Assembly: GCA_017513195.1 (NCBI GenBank)
Contig: JAFXGM010000012.1
Location: 1-64,000, forward strand
Direction: 5' to 3'
Length of the DNA: 64,000 nt
DNA from: Clostridia bacterium
GTDB lineage: Bacteria > Bacillota > Clostridia > Oscillospirales > Acutalibacteraceae
In this document: piece by piece, positions 52,607 through 61,859 of the stretch
How the letters are laid out: each line of letters begins with the position of its first letter
Numbering within the stretch: position 1 is the first letter of the stretch
Translations under genes and position numbers: made by a program
The notes under the pieces: model-generated
Told to the model about the DNA's origin: nothing
What the model saw: only the letters and a program-made list of their open reading frames with translations
Databases searched by the model: none

Positions 52607-52642
52607 TTAAAAAATCGGGAAAACGCTGAGGTTCTCCCGATT
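52607..52642 (-). terminator. Terminator-like hairpin between kinase and phosphatase genes
   Basis: AATCGGGA (52613-52620) with TCCCGATT (52635-52642) around a 14-nt loop, followed on the minus strand by TTTTAAAAAG. It may only partly stop transcription, reducing downstream expression. Confidence 0.6.
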
Positions 52643-52648
52643 ATAAAG

Positions 52649-53452
52649 TTACTGCTGATTTGGAGTTTCGGATTGTTCCGTTTGCTTTAGCGTTGGCGCA
52701 CTGCCATAACCATAGCCGTATTTTGAATAGCTATACTTACGATAGCCGTATTTACGATATCCATACTTGCGATAGCCATAGCCCCTGCCGGATTTTGGGT
52801 TTGCCGCATTCATAACAGCGCCAAGAATGTTAATGTTAGCAAATTTGGCAGCCTCAATAGCACGATTTATAGCGTCGGTAGGTGTTACGTGATCCTTTAC
52901 AACAAGCACAAGACCTGCTGTGTGTGGAGCTATAACCAAAGCGTCGGTTACAACATCCATCGGTGGAGTGTCTATAATTACATAACTATATTCCCTGCCC
53001 ACGGTTTCAACCAATTCTTTAAATCTTGCAGAGCCTAAAAGTTCTGATGGATTTGGTGGCACCTGTCCGGCTGTTATAACGTCAAAAGTATCGTTAATAT
53101 GAGTTATAACCTCTGAATAATTGTTAAATCCCGCAAGCACGTTAGAAAGACCTGCGTTGTTTTCGATTTTTAGCTTTTTATGGATAGAACTTTTACGCAT
53201 ATCAGCGTCAATAAGCAATACCTTGTCGCCAAGCTGCGAGAAAGCAATAGCCATATTTACAGATGTGGTAGATTTACCCTCGCCCGCTTCAGGACTGGTA
53301 ATACCAAAAACCTTTGTTTCGCTTGTTGCAAGCAAGAAGGTCAGGTTTGTACGAATAGCCTTATATGCTTCTACTACCGCAAACGGAACGTGGCGAGATT
53401 CGCTTATGTTCATAGCCGTTTGCTTGCTGTCGGTTTTACTCTTAATAGCCAT
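52649..53452 (-). CDS. Bacterial tyrosine kinase (CpsD/YwqD type)
   Basis: BY-kinase that couples with a Wzz-type activator. 267 residues: Walker A SPEAGEGKST (53-62), Walker A' LLIDADM (about 79-85), Walker B VIIDTPP (Asp161). Residues 223-250 form a tyrosine-rich tail of repeated YGYRK units, the autophosphorylation cluster. Overlaps the adaptor gene by 11 nt. No glycosyltransferase genes are nearby, so its target system lies elsewhere. Confidence 0.93.
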   Translation of the reverse strand: MAIKSKTDSKQTAMNISESRHVPFAVVEAYKAIRTNLTFLLATSETKVFGITSPEAGEGKSTTSVNMAIAFSQLGDKVLLIDADMRKSSIHKKLKIENNAGLSNVLAGFNNYSEVITHINDTFDVITAGQVPPNPSELLGSARFKELVETVGREYSYVIIDTPPMDVVTDALVIAPHTAGLVLVVKDHVTPTDAINRAIEAAKFANINILGAVMNAANPKSGRGYGYRKYGYRKYGYRKYSYSKYGYGYGSAPTLKQTEQSETPNQQ

Positions 53453-54188
53453 TGCCGTAACCTCCTCTGCTCTTGTACTTGCGATAGCCGCTAGCTTCTA
53501 CGTTTTCAAAATCCGGAACCGAACCCAAAAGAGGCACGTCAAAACTGTTAGCAAAATCTTCTTCACCTTTAATTGAACGGTTCATTGATTCGATAATAAA
53601 CAGCACCACATAGGTCACTGCCGCACCCAAAACACCAACAACTGCTGTTGTCATTGTTGTTCGCGGATATGTCTGTGCTGCACCGATGGCGGTAGATGCT
53701 ACATTTGCACGAGCAGACGGGATAAAACTTGGTATATAATCACAAGCAACATCTGCAAACACGTTTACTATTTCTTTTGCCTTTACAGCATCGGTGCTGG
53801 AATATGTGATATCGATAAACAGAGTGTTTTCACTTCTTCTTGCAACCGAAAAGCCACCCCTTAGACTTTGAAAATCGTCTTCGCCAAGTTCGTCCGCAAG
53901 CTCTATGTAAATATCCGGAGTATTAAGAATATCAACAACAGTATCTGCAAGATAAAGCGATGCCGATATGTCGCTACCCGATATCTTGTCGGTTGTTTCT
54001 GCATAAGACGTTATAACCGCACCGTTTGTAACAACAATTGATGAAGTAGCGCTGTATGACGGAGTTAGGAAAAATTTGCAGTAACCAAATGCTGCAACCG
54101 CGCAGACAACAGTTGCTATAACAAGTATCCACAACTTTCGCCATGCAAGCATTACGAGGTCCATAATATTTATAGTTTTTTCTTCCAT
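53442..54188 (-). CDS. Wzz-type chain-length/activator membrane protein
   Basis: 248 residues with two membrane segments (about 20-40 and 180-200) and an extracellular coiled domain; family of capsule chain-length regulators and BY-kinase activators. The cytoplasmic C-terminus ends VPDFENVEASGYRKYKSRG then GYGNGY, sharing the GYRKY motif with the kinase tail. Overlap with the kinase gene shows they work together. Confidence 0.88.
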   Translation of the reverse strand: MEEKTINIMDLVMLAWRKLWILVIATVVCAVAAFGYCKFFLTPSYSATSSIVVTNGAVITSYAETTDKISGSDISASLYLADTVVDILNTPDIYIELADELGEDDFQSLRGGFSVARRSENTLFIDITYSSTDAVKAKEIVNVFADVACDYIPSFIPSARANVASTAIGAAQTYPRTTMTTAVVGVLGAAVTYVVLFIIESMNRSIKGEEDFANSFDVPLLGSVPDFENVEASGYRKYKSRGGYGNGY

Positions 54189-54268
54189 TTTATTCCTCTT
54201 CCAAACTAAAAATTTTTAATAATTATACACTTAGTTTATGATACCATTTTTATATGCGTTTTTCAAGT

Positions 54269-55390
54269 CTATTTTGCATATCGGGTATATAAATTTATTT
54301 GGTCGTAAACGGTTGGCCAATGACCTGCACCTTTAAGTGTTACACAAACATAGTTTGTACCGCCATCACTTTTGCCAAACGATGCTATACAATAACCCGA
54401 CTCATTTACAAAGCCCGTCTTGCCGCCCAATATATCAGAGCCTTCGGGCTCGGTGCCGTACATATAGCTAAACAGCGTGCTGGTAAGCGGTATACCCTCG
54501 GGGTGTTGAGCAGTTGCCGCCGTGGTGTACTGATAGGTTGAAAGCACCTTGCGGCAAAGCTCGTTTTTCATAGCTTCACGCACAATGATTGCCATATCTT
54601 CGGTAGTTGTATAGTGATTTTTATCAAAAAGACCGCTGGCATTCATAAAGTGTGTGCCTTTAAGCCCAAGCTCCTGGGCCTTTTTGTTCATAAGCTTTAC
54701 AAACTCTTCTTCGCTGCCGGCAACAGCTATTGCAAGCCCCGCCGTAGCGTCTGCGCCCGATGGCAAAATAGCCCCGTAAATAAGGTCGGTCATATTTGCC
54801 GTCTCTTCATTTGCAAAGCCCGCCATAGTAGCACCCTGTTTATGAAAAGGATCGGTGATTTCATAACTAAACGTAAACGTTTTGTCGTAATCGGTTATAT
54901 AGTCTACCGCCGTAAGAATTGTCATTATCTTGGTGGTAGACGCCGGATAACAACGCTCGGTGGCATTTCTTGCCGCAACAACCTCGTTGGTGTCACAATT
55001 TACAACTATTATACTTCCGCTTGCCACATCAGACGCTATTTGCTGTGTGTTGTCGGTATATTCGGCATAATAATTAACCTTTGGTTTTTCCTCCGGTTTT
55101 TCTACCCTGCTTGCCACACTGTTTACGTCTTGAGTATCGCCCTCAATTTGCGGCAATTCGCCATTGCCACCGGAAAAGATCATTACAAACACAATTGTTA
55201 ACACTAATATAATCGCAGTGATATAAATCCACGGACGAAGTCTTACCGTTTTTTTAGTAGTTTTTTGCGCAGGCTTTACTTGTACAATATAATCTTCGCC
55301 CGCTTTTTCTATTTGAGAATTCTTTTCAATGCTTTTTTCTACGGCAGAAAAATAGTCGCCGTAATCTTTATTATTAAATTGTTCCGACAT
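54269..55390 (-). CDS. D-alanyl-D-alanine carboxypeptidase (DacF/VanY-like serine type)
   Basis: Penicillin-binding-protein-type D,D-carboxypeptidase that trims wall stem peptides. 373 residues: cytoplasmic tail with Lys cluster, membrane segment (about 53-72), then the catalytic domain with S151-T-T-K154, second motif S211-G-A instead of the usual S-x-N, and K324-T-G. The anchor is N-terminal, unlike the C-terminal helix of typical DacA. Confidence 0.88.
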   Translation of the reverse strand: MSEQFNNKDYGDYFSAVEKSIEKNSQIEKAGEDYIVQVKPAQKTTKKTVRLRPWIYITAIILVLTIVFVMIFSGGNGELPQIEGDTQDVNSVASRVEKPEEKPKVNYYAEYTDNTQQIASDVASGSIIVVNCDTNEVVAARNATERCYPASTTKIMTILTAVDYITDYDKTFTFSYEITDPFHKQGATMAGFANEETANMTDLIYGAILPSGADATAGLAIAVAGSEEEFVKLMNKKAQELGLKGTHFMNASGLFDKNHYTTTEDMAIIVREAMKNELCRKVLSTYQYTTAATAQHPEGIPLTSTLFSYMYGTEPEGSDILGGKTGFVNESGYCIASFGKSDGGTNYVCVTLKGAGHWPTVYDQINLYTRYAK

Positions 55391-55419
55391 ATTTTTCTAC
55401 CTCATTTTATACACATTAA

Positions 55420-55446
55420 CAATTCCCCTTTATTCAAGGGGAATTG
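55420..55446 (-). terminator. Hairpin after the TPM-domain gene
   Basis: Eleven-bp arms (55420-55430 with 55436-55446); weak T-run on the minus strand. Probably a terminator. Confidence 0.5.
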
Positions 55447-55451
55447 CATCT

Positions 55452-56237
55452 TTAAAATTTACGTCCGGCACCGCCGCCGCCAAATGAGCCGCCGCCACCG
55501 CTAAAGCCACCAAAGCCGCCGTGACCACCGCCTCTAAAACCGCCAAAGCCGCCACCAAAAAATCTTGGTGCACCAAATATAAACAGTCCTCCTCGACCGC
55601 CAAAAATAATAATGTAAAGAACAACTAAAACAACTAGCACTATCCACGAAATTATTACTTTAGAGGTCGAATTTTCTTTTTGTGTTTCAGGTAAGTTTTC
55701 TATGGGAATATAATTTGGTGTGGTTTCTATTCCGTATTCAAGATAAATCTCGTTTACTATTGCGTTATAAACGTCTAACAGCCCACCGGAAAAATTATTG
55801 GTTGAAAGTTTTGGCATAGCATAGGTGTCGATTATTCTGCCCACCTTGCTGTCGGGCAAAGCACCCTCAAGTCCGTAGCCCACTGCAATGTATATTTCTC
55901 TATCTTTTTCCGATAGCAAAACTACAATACCATTATCTTTTTCTTCGTCACCGACGCCCCACTCGCGACCAATTTCCAAAGCATATTCTTCTATTGGTTC
56001 GCCATCAAGCTCTTCAACCGTTATCACCACCGCTTGCGAATCGGTTTTTTCCTGCAAAGCAACACCTTGCGAATATATTATTTGCTCGTCTTCTGAGGTC
56101 ATTATATCGGCAAAATCATTTACAAAGAACTTCCCTGTCGGCTTTATAAAATCATCGCTATCACTGCAGCCACAACACGCAAATGCCAATATTAACGCAA
56201 GAGCTACTGCAATACCCCTTTTAAAATATTTTTCCAT
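55452..56237 (-). CDS. TPM-domain (YgcG-like) lipoprotein/membrane protein
   Basis: About 261 residues. Start ATG 56237. Signal with lipobox-like FACCGC, TPM domain (about 35-180; FADIMTSEDEQIIYSQGVAL, LLSEKDREIYIAVGYGLEG), membrane segment (about 200-218), and a glycine-rich tail (GGGHGGFGGFSGGGGSFG) ending GAGRKF. Follows lemA by 2 nt, a conserved pairing of unknown role. Confidence 0.9.
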   Translation of the reverse strand: MEKYFKRGIAVALALILAFACCGCSDSDDFIKPTGKFFVNDFADIMTSEDEQIIYSQGVALQEKTDSQAVVITVEELDGEPIEEYALEIGREWGVGDEEKDNGIVVLLSEKDREIYIAVGYGLEGALPDSKVGRIIDTYAMPKLSTNNFSGGLLDVYNAIVNEIYLEYGIETTPNYIPIENLPETQKENSTSKVIISWIVLVVLVVLYIIIFGGRGGLFIFGAPRFFGGGFGGFRGGGHGGFGGFSGGGGSFGGGGAGRKF

Positions 56238-56239
56238 AA

Positions 56240-56815
56240 TCAATCAAAGCTTACCTGTGGTACTTGGTTTGCCGCTTCATCGGCTTCAAAGTACTCTACC
56301 TGTTCAAAGCCGAACATACCGGCAAATATGCTTTTTGGGAAACGACGAACTGATCTGTTATATTCACTTGCAGCATCGTTATAATCTTTTCTGGCTCTTG
56401 CAATACGATTTTCGGTGCCTGCAAGTTCGTCCTGTAACGCTCTATACTGTTCCGATGCCTTAAGCTCCGGATAAGCCTCGGTAATTGCGTTTACCCATAT
56501 ATCTATCGCGCTATCAAGCTGAGCACTGGCAGCAGCCTGATCCTCAGCACCATTTGCTTTCATAACAGCACTTCTAGCTTCTGTAACGGCTGTATAGGTA
56601 GATTGCTCATAGTCAGAATATCCTTTTACGGTTTCTACAAAGTTAGGAATTAAATCTGCTCTGCGTTGAAGCTGAACCGATATTGTTGATTGCTTTGCAT
56701 TTACCGCCTCTTCCTGATCTACGAGTCCATTATATGAACTTATTGCCAAAATGGCGAATATAATCACTATTACACCAATAACAGAAAGCGTTATTATTAA
56801 ACCTTTGTTTTTCAT
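56240..56815 (-). CDS. lemA: LemA family protein
   Basis: 191 residues, N-terminal membrane segment (about 5-27) then a helical domain: SSYNGLVDQEEAVNAKQSTI, VQLQRRADLIPNFVETVKGY, ending AGMFGFEQVEYFEADEAANQ. Function unclear; commonly paired with TPM proteins. Its ATG overlaps the aminotransferase stop (ATGA). Confidence 0.95.
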   Translation of the reverse strand: MKNKGLIITLSVIGVIVIIFAILAISSYNGLVDQEEAVNAKQSTISVQLQRRADLIPNFVETVKGYSDYEQSTYTAVTEARSAVMKANGAEDQAAASAQLDSAIDIWVNAITEAYPELKASEQYRALQDELAGTENRIARARKDYNDAASEYNRSVRRFPKSIFAGMFGFEQVEYFEADEAANQVPQVSFD

Positions 56816-57987
56816 TTTTGTATCTCCTTTACAAATTCGTCTATTCGACGAAGTGCCTCTATAATATGCTCGGTACTATAGCAATACGACGCGCGGACAA
56901 AGCCCTCGCCGCCCTTACCAAAAGCAGTACCCGGTACTACCGCTACGTGTTTTGCCTGAAGCAACCTCTCGCAAAACTCTTCACTTGTAAGACCGGTGCT
57001 TTTAATGCACGGAAAGGCGTAAAAAGCACCCTTTGGCTCACGGCAGGTAAGTCCCGCTTTGTTAAAGCCGTCGACTATCAGTCTGCGGCGGCGGTTATAT
57101 TCTGCCTTCATATCGGCTACCGCCTCGTCACAATTACGCAAAGCCTCTATTGCAGCATACTGCGCAGTAGTAGGTGCACACATTATTGCAAATTGGTGAA
57201 TTTTTGTTACCTGTGAAATAATTTCTTTAGGTCCACAGGCAAAGCCCAAACGCCAACCCGTCATTGAAAAGGCTTTTGAAAAACCGTTTATAAGGATTGT
57301 GCGCTCGCGCATACCATCAACCGATGCAATTGATACGTGGTCGCCATCAGCAAAAGTAAGCTCGGAATAAATTTCGTCCGAAAGCACCAAAATATTAGTA
57401 TCGCGCAAAATCTCTGCCAAGGCTTCTAAATCCTTCTTTTCCATAATTGCACCCGTAGGGTTGCATGGGTATGGAAGTATAAGCGCCTTGGTTTTTTTGC
57501 TTATTGCGTTTTTAAGCTGTTCAGGCGTCACCTTAAAATCGTTTTCGGCAAGTGTTTCGATTATTACGGGCACACCTCCGCAAAGCTCGGTTATAGGCTC
57601 GTAGCACACGTAAGATGGTTGCGGAATAATAACCTCGTCGCCGGGGGCAATAATTGCGCGCAACGTTGCATCTATTGCCTCACTACCGCCAACCGAAATT
57701 AAAATTTCGCCCATCGGGTCATATTTTACGCCGCATTTACGGTCGATATAGTTTGATATTTCTTGTCTTAATGCCTCAAGTCCGGAATTAGAGGTATATT
57801 TAGTTTTTCCTTTCTCAAGCGAGGTTATACCTGCTTTTCGCACCGACCACGGTGTTTGAAAATCGGGTTCACCCACGCCCAAGGATATAACGTCATCCAT
57901 TGTAGCGGCTATATCAAAAAACTTTCTTATACCAGAGGGCTTAATATCTTGCACGGTACGAGACAGTATTTTTGAATAGTCTATCAT
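56812..57987 (-). CDS. PLP-dependent aminotransferase (class I/II)
   Basis: Transfers amino groups between amino acids and 2-oxoacids. 391 residues. Lysine of the Schiff base is in NGFSKAFSMTGWRLGFACGP; other conserved parts are SLGVGEPDFQTPWSVR, PYPCNPTGAIM and SDEIYSELTF. Resembles PatA/AspC-like enzymes; substrate undefined. Start overlaps the end of the Lrp gene by 4 nt, so the regulator may respond to its product or substrate. Confidence 0.92.
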   Translation of the reverse strand: MIDYSKILSRTVQDIKPSGIRKFFDIAATMDDVISLGVGEPDFQTPWSVRKAGITSLEKGKTKYTSNSGLEALRQEISNYIDRKCGVKYDPMGEILISVGGSEAIDATLRAIIAPGDEVIIPQPSYVCYEPITELCGGVPVIIETLAENDFKVTPEQLKNAISKKTKALILPYPCNPTGAIMEKKDLEALAEILRDTNILVLSDEIYSELTFADGDHVSIASVDGMRERTILINGFSKAFSMTGWRLGFACGPKEIISQVTKIHQFAIMCAPTTAQYAAIEALRNCDEAVADMKAEYNRRRRLIVDGFNKAGLTCREPKGAFYAFPCIKSTGLTSEEFCERLLQAKHVAVVPGTAFGKGGEGFVRASYCYSTEHIIEALRRIDEFVKEIQK

Positions 57988-58466
57988 AAAAGATATGTCC
58001 CCCTGTCATCCTTGTCTGTTTCAATAAGTTTGACATCCATTTCCTTATATCTGCGCATAACAAAATGTGTAGCAGTTGACGTAACAGAGTCGATAGTAGC
58101 AAGCTCACGAGCGACAAAACGAGAAACGTCCTGTAAATTTTTACCCTTTACAACAACGTTAAGGTCATAACCGCCCGACATAAGATATACTGCCTCTACC
58201 TCTGGGTAAGAAGCAACCTTTTCTGCAACCTCTTCAAAGCCGAGATCTGCCTTTGGAACAACGTTAAGCTCAATTATTGCGGAAACGCTTGTAGCGTCAA
58301 CCTTTTCCCAGTCAATAACGGTTTTATATCCACAAATAACGCCCTCATTTTGAAGAGCATCAATCTCTGCCGCGACAGCCTCTGCATTGGCGGCAAGCAT
58401 TACAGCTAATTGCTCTACGGTGTAACGCGCATTTGTGCTAAGTAATTTCAAAAGTTCATTTCTCAT
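57984..58466 (-). CDS. Lrp/AsnC-family regulator
   Basis: 160 residues: N-terminal winged helix (about 1-55) and C-terminal RAM/ligand domain (ISAIIELNVVP-like stretch VSAIIELNVVPKADLGF, AVYLMSGGYDLNVVVKG). Co-transcribed with and overlapping the aminotransferase, a usual arrangement for local control by an amino acid. Confidence 0.92.
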   Translation of the reverse strand: MRNELLKLLSTNARYTVEQLAVMLAANAEAVAAEIDALQNEGVICGYKTVIDWEKVDATSVSAIIELNVVPKADLGFEEVAEKVASYPEVEAVYLMSGGYDLNVVVKGKNLQDVSRFVARELATIDSVTSTATHFVMRRYKEMDVKLIETDKDDRGTYLL

Positions 58467-58510
58467 ATATAAAACCTCCTAAGGTATAGTATCGCATTAT
58501 AGTATATATT

Positions 58511-58539
58511 ATTATAATTCAAAAGTATTATTTCGTCAA
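58511..58539 (-). promoter_or_regulatory. Promoter of the Lrp-aminotransferase-lemA-TPM operon
   Basis: Minus strand: TTGACG (58534-58539), 17-bp spacer, TATAAT (58511-58516). Confidence 0.75.
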
Positions 58540-58554
58540 TAAAAAATAAGAATA

Positions 58555-58583
58555 TTGAAAAAGCTGATATTATGTGTTAAAAT
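58555..58583 (+). promoter_or_regulatory. Promoter of mnmE
   Basis: TTGAAA (58555-58560), 17-bp spacer, TAAAAT (58578-58583). Divergent from the Lrp promoter, 15 bp between the -35 elements. Confidence 0.65.
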
Positions 58584-58614
58584 ATTATGATTAAACTTTT
58601 AAGTAGGTGGTTAA

Positions 58615-59979
58615 GTGTCAGTGCGTACTATTGCCGCTATTGCTACTCCTTTGGGCGAAGGCGGTATCAGCGTTATAAGAATTTCAGGCGAGGATGCAAT
58701 ATCCATCGCCGATAAATGCTTTTACGCCTTTTCAGGCAAGGCACTATCTGCGCTTGATGGTTATATGGCCGCTTACGGTAAAGTTGTTGACAACAACGGC
58801 TCCGCTTTAGATGATGCAGTAGCACTAGTTTTTCGTGCGCCAAAAAGCTACACGGGCGAAAACGTTGTTGAAATTTCTGTTCACGGCGGCACGGTCATTG
58901 CGCGTCAGGTCTTGCGCCGTGTGCTTGAGTGTGGTGCAGTGCTTGCAACCGGCGGCGAATTCACAAAACGCGCATTTTTAAACGGAAAATTAGACCTTAC
59001 AAAAGCTGAAAGCGTTATGGGGCTTATATCTGCGCGCAACGATGCCGCGGCAAAAATTTCACGCGGCGCACGCGAAGGGCGAATAAGCCGTGATACGCAA
59101 GATATTTTAAATAAGCTACTTGAAACGGCGGCATCCCTAGCAGCTTTCGCTGACTATCCCGACGAAGATATACCGAATTTAAATGAAGAAAATTTTGCTG
59201 CACTACTTGACGAATGTCGCTTCAAATGCGAAAAGCTTATTTCTACATACGATACAGGTCGCATTATTCGCGAGGGTATAAACTGCGCTATAGTCGGCAA
59301 GCCTAACGTTGGTAAATCCACCCTTATGAATATGCTTTGCGGCTCGGACCGTTCGATTGTTACCAATATTGCAGGCACCACTCGCGACGTTGTAGAAACA
59401 ACTGTAAACATTGGCGATGTTACACTAAATCTTGCCGACACAGCAGGCATTCACGATACAAACGATACTGTTGAAAAATTTGGCGTAGATAAGGCCAAAG
59501 AAAAAATTGATAACGCCGAGCTGCTTTTGGCGGTTTTTGATAACTCGTCTGCCATCGACAATGATGACCGACAACTACTTGGTAGTATCAAAGACAAAAA
59601 ATGTATTATTATACTTAACAAAACCGACCTGCCTCAACAATTCGATAAGCAAGAGCTTTCTTGTTTTGAAACAATAGAAATTTCGGCTCGAGAGGGCAAC
59701 GGCATGGCAGAGCTTTGCAGCGCCATAAACCGAGTTTGCAAGCTTGAGATGCTATCGCCCGATGATACGGTACTTATAAACGAGCGCCAACGCGATTGCG
59801 TTAATCGCGCACTAAATGCCGTGGTGTCGGCAAGCGACGCTCTAGCTTACGGTATGACGCTTGACGCGGTAGGCGTTTGCATTGATGATGCAATTGCCGC
59901 TTTGTTAGAACTTACGGGTAAACGCGTTACAAATGAAGTTTGCGACGAGATATTCAAAAGATTTTGTGTGGGAAAATAA
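58615..59979 (+). CDS. mnmE: tRNA modification GTPase MnmE
   Basis: With MnmG makes the carboxymethylaminomethyl group at U34 of certain tRNAs. 454 residues: N-terminal folate-binding domain (TIAAIATPLGEGGISVIRIS), G domain with GKPNVGKST, DTAGIHDT and NKTD, and the C-terminal FCVGK box. The start is GTG at 58615 or GTG at 58621, both near AGGTGG; I keep the first. First gene of mnmE-mnmG-rsmG. Confidence 0.96.
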   Translation: MSVRTIAAIATPLGEGGISVIRISGEDAISIADKCFYAFSGKALSALDGYMAAYGKVVDNNGSALDDAVALVFRAPKSYTGENVVEISVHGGTVIARQVLRRVLECGAVLATGGEFTKRAFLNGKLDLTKAESVMGLISARNDAAAKISRGAREGRISRDTQDILNKLLETAASLAAFADYPDEDIPNLNEENFAALLDECRFKCEKLISTYDTGRIIREGINCAIVGKPNVGKSTLMNMLCGSDRSIVTNIAGTTRDVVETTVNIGDVTLNLADTAGIHDTNDTVEKFGVDKAKEKIDNAELLLAVFDNSSAIDNDDRQLLGSIKDKKCIIILNKTDLPQQFDKQELSCFETIEISAREGNGMAELCSAINRVCKLEMLSPDDTVLINERQRDCVNRALNAVVSASDALAYGMTLDAVGVCIDDAIAALLELTGKRVTNEVCDEIFKRFCVGK

Positions 59980-59982
59980 ACT

Positions 59983-61851
59983 ATGATTAAAGAATATTTG
60001 GCAGAACAATATGATATAGCCGTTATCGGCGGCGGACACGCGGGTATTGAGGCGGCTCTTGCCCCCGCGCGCCTAGGCTGCAGAACGGTTATGTTTACAA
60101 TAAATCTTGACTGGGTTGGTAATATGCCCTGCAATCCATCAATCGGTGGCACCGCAAAAGGACATCTGGTTCGAGAACTTGACGCTTTGGGCGGTGAAAT
60201 GGGCAAAGCGGCCGACGCCACCACACTGCAAAGCCGTATGCTTAATCGCGGCAAGGGACCTGCGGTTTATTCGTTGCGCGCACAGATTGACCGACGCGAA
60301 TACTGTACGTATATGAAGCACGCAGTAGAACTTCAAGAAAACCTTGACGTAAAGCAAGCCGAAATTGTACATATAGAAAAACGTGATGACGGACTTTGGC
60401 ACTGCATCACCCGACTTGGCGCAGATTACGCGTGCAAATGTGTAATTCTTGCAACCGGTACTTTTTTGGGTGGTAGAATTTACATAGGCGAAGTCAACTA
60501 CGAAAGCGGGCCGGACGGCAACTTCCCCGCCACCGAGCTTGCTGCTTCACTTAAAAAGCTTAATATTCCGCTTCGCCGTTTTAAAACGGGAACTCCGGCG
60601 CGTGTTGACCGCGCAAGCATAGATTTTTCAAAGCTTGAGGTTCAAGATGGCGACCCGGACACAGTACCGTTTAGTTTTTCAAGCACCGAAAAACCAAAGA
60701 ATAAGGTTGTTTGTCATATAGGCTATACCAACGACGAGACCAAAAAGGTTATACTTGAAAATTTGCACCGTTCACCGCTTTATGCCGGTGATATTGAAGG
60801 TGTTGGCCCGCGATACTGCCCAAGCATAGAAGATAAAATTGTTCGTTTTGCAGACAAGCAACGTCATCAAATGTTTGTTGAGCCTTGTGGCGAAAATACC
60901 GAGGAAATGTATCTACAAGGTATGTCATCTTCTTTACCGGAAGAAGTACAGCTTAAATTTTATCGCACTATACCGGGACTTGAAAACGTAAAGGTTATGC
61001 GCGCAGCATACGCTATTGAGTACGATTGTATTGACCCATTAGCTCTTTATGCTACGCTTGAAATTAAAGAACAGCCCGGTCTTTATGGTGCAGGTCAGTT
61101 TAATGGCTCATCCGGCTATGAAGAGGCCGCCGCGCAGGGATTTGTTGCAGGTGTTAATGCCGCTCATAAGGTTCTTGGTCGCGAGCCGCTTATTCTTTCG
61201 CGTTCATCATCATATATAGGCACACTAATTGATGACCTTGTTACCAAAGGCTGCTCCGACCCGTATCGTATGATGACCTCGCGCAGCGAGTATAGACTGC
61301 TTCTTCGTCAAGATAACGCCGACGAGCGTATGATGCCAACAGGCTATGCATTAGGGCTTGTAGGCGAAGAAGATTATCAAAGATTTTTAAAGCGAATCGA
61401 GCTTAAAAACCAAGAAATAGAGCGTGTAAACCACACCTTTTTAGCGCCAAATCCTAATCTTAACGCAATGCTGCAAGAAAAGGGCACCGCGCCGCTTACT
61501 ACAGGCACGCGCCTTGCCGACCTTATCAAGCGACCACAGCTTGACTATAAATGTTTAGCGCCTTTTGACCCCGACAGGCCCGAGCTTTCGGACAATATAT
61601 GTGAAAAGGTTGAAATTGAGATCAAATACGAGGGTTATATCAAACGTCAGCAAGCCGCTGTTGACGAGATGCTACGTCTTGAAAACAAAGCAATCCCCGT
61701 AGATTTTGATTATTCAGCAATCAAGGGACTGCGACTTGAAGCCGTAGAAAAGCTTAACAAGGTTCGCCCCGACAACATTGGTCAAGCTTCGCGCATTTCG
61801 GGCGTTAGCCCTGCCGATATTTCGGTGCTTTTAATATATCTTTCAAAATAG
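59983..61851 (+). CDS. mnmG: tRNA uridine-5-carboxymethylaminomethyl modification enzyme MnmG
   Basis: FAD- and NADH-dependent partner of MnmE. 622 residues: FAD site VIGGGHAGIEAALAPARLGC, NPSIGGTAKGHLVRELDALG, GTGTPPR-like KTGTPARVDR and the C-terminal domain (ISGVSPADISVLL). Lies 3 nt after mnmE. Full length. Confidence 0.97.
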   Translation: MIKEYLAEQYDIAVIGGGHAGIEAALAPARLGCRTVMFTINLDWVGNMPCNPSIGGTAKGHLVRELDALGGEMGKAADATTLQSRMLNRGKGPAVYSLRAQIDRREYCTYMKHAVELQENLDVKQAEIVHIEKRDDGLWHCITRLGADYACKCVILATGTFLGGRIYIGEVNYESGPDGNFPATELAASLKKLNIPLRRFKTGTPARVDRASIDFSKLEVQDGDPDTVPFSFSSTEKPKNKVVCHIGYTNDETKKVILENLHRSPLYAGDIEGVGPRYCPSIEDKIVRFADKQRHQMFVEPCGENTEEMYLQGMSSSLPEEVQLKFYRTIPGLENVKVMRAAYAIEYDCIDPLALYATLEIKEQPGLYGAGQFNGSSGYEEAAAQGFVAGVNAAHKVLGREPLILSRSSSYIGTLIDDLVTKGCSDPYRMMTSRSEYRLLLRQDNADERMMPTGYALGLVGEEDYQRFLKRIELKNQEIERVNHTFLAPNPNLNAMLQEKGTAPLTTGTRLADLIKRPQLDYKCLAPFDPDRPELSDNICEKVEIEIKYEGYIKRQQAAVDEMLRLENKAIPVDFDYSAIKGLRLEAVEKLNKVRPDNIGQASRISGVSPADISVLLIYLSK

Positions 61852-61859
61852 AGGTATTT

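Noticed and set aside
52703-52786. Short tandem DNA repeat as a possible mobile or CRISPR-like feature
   Set aside because: It is in frame and encodes the tyrosine-rich tail of the kinase.
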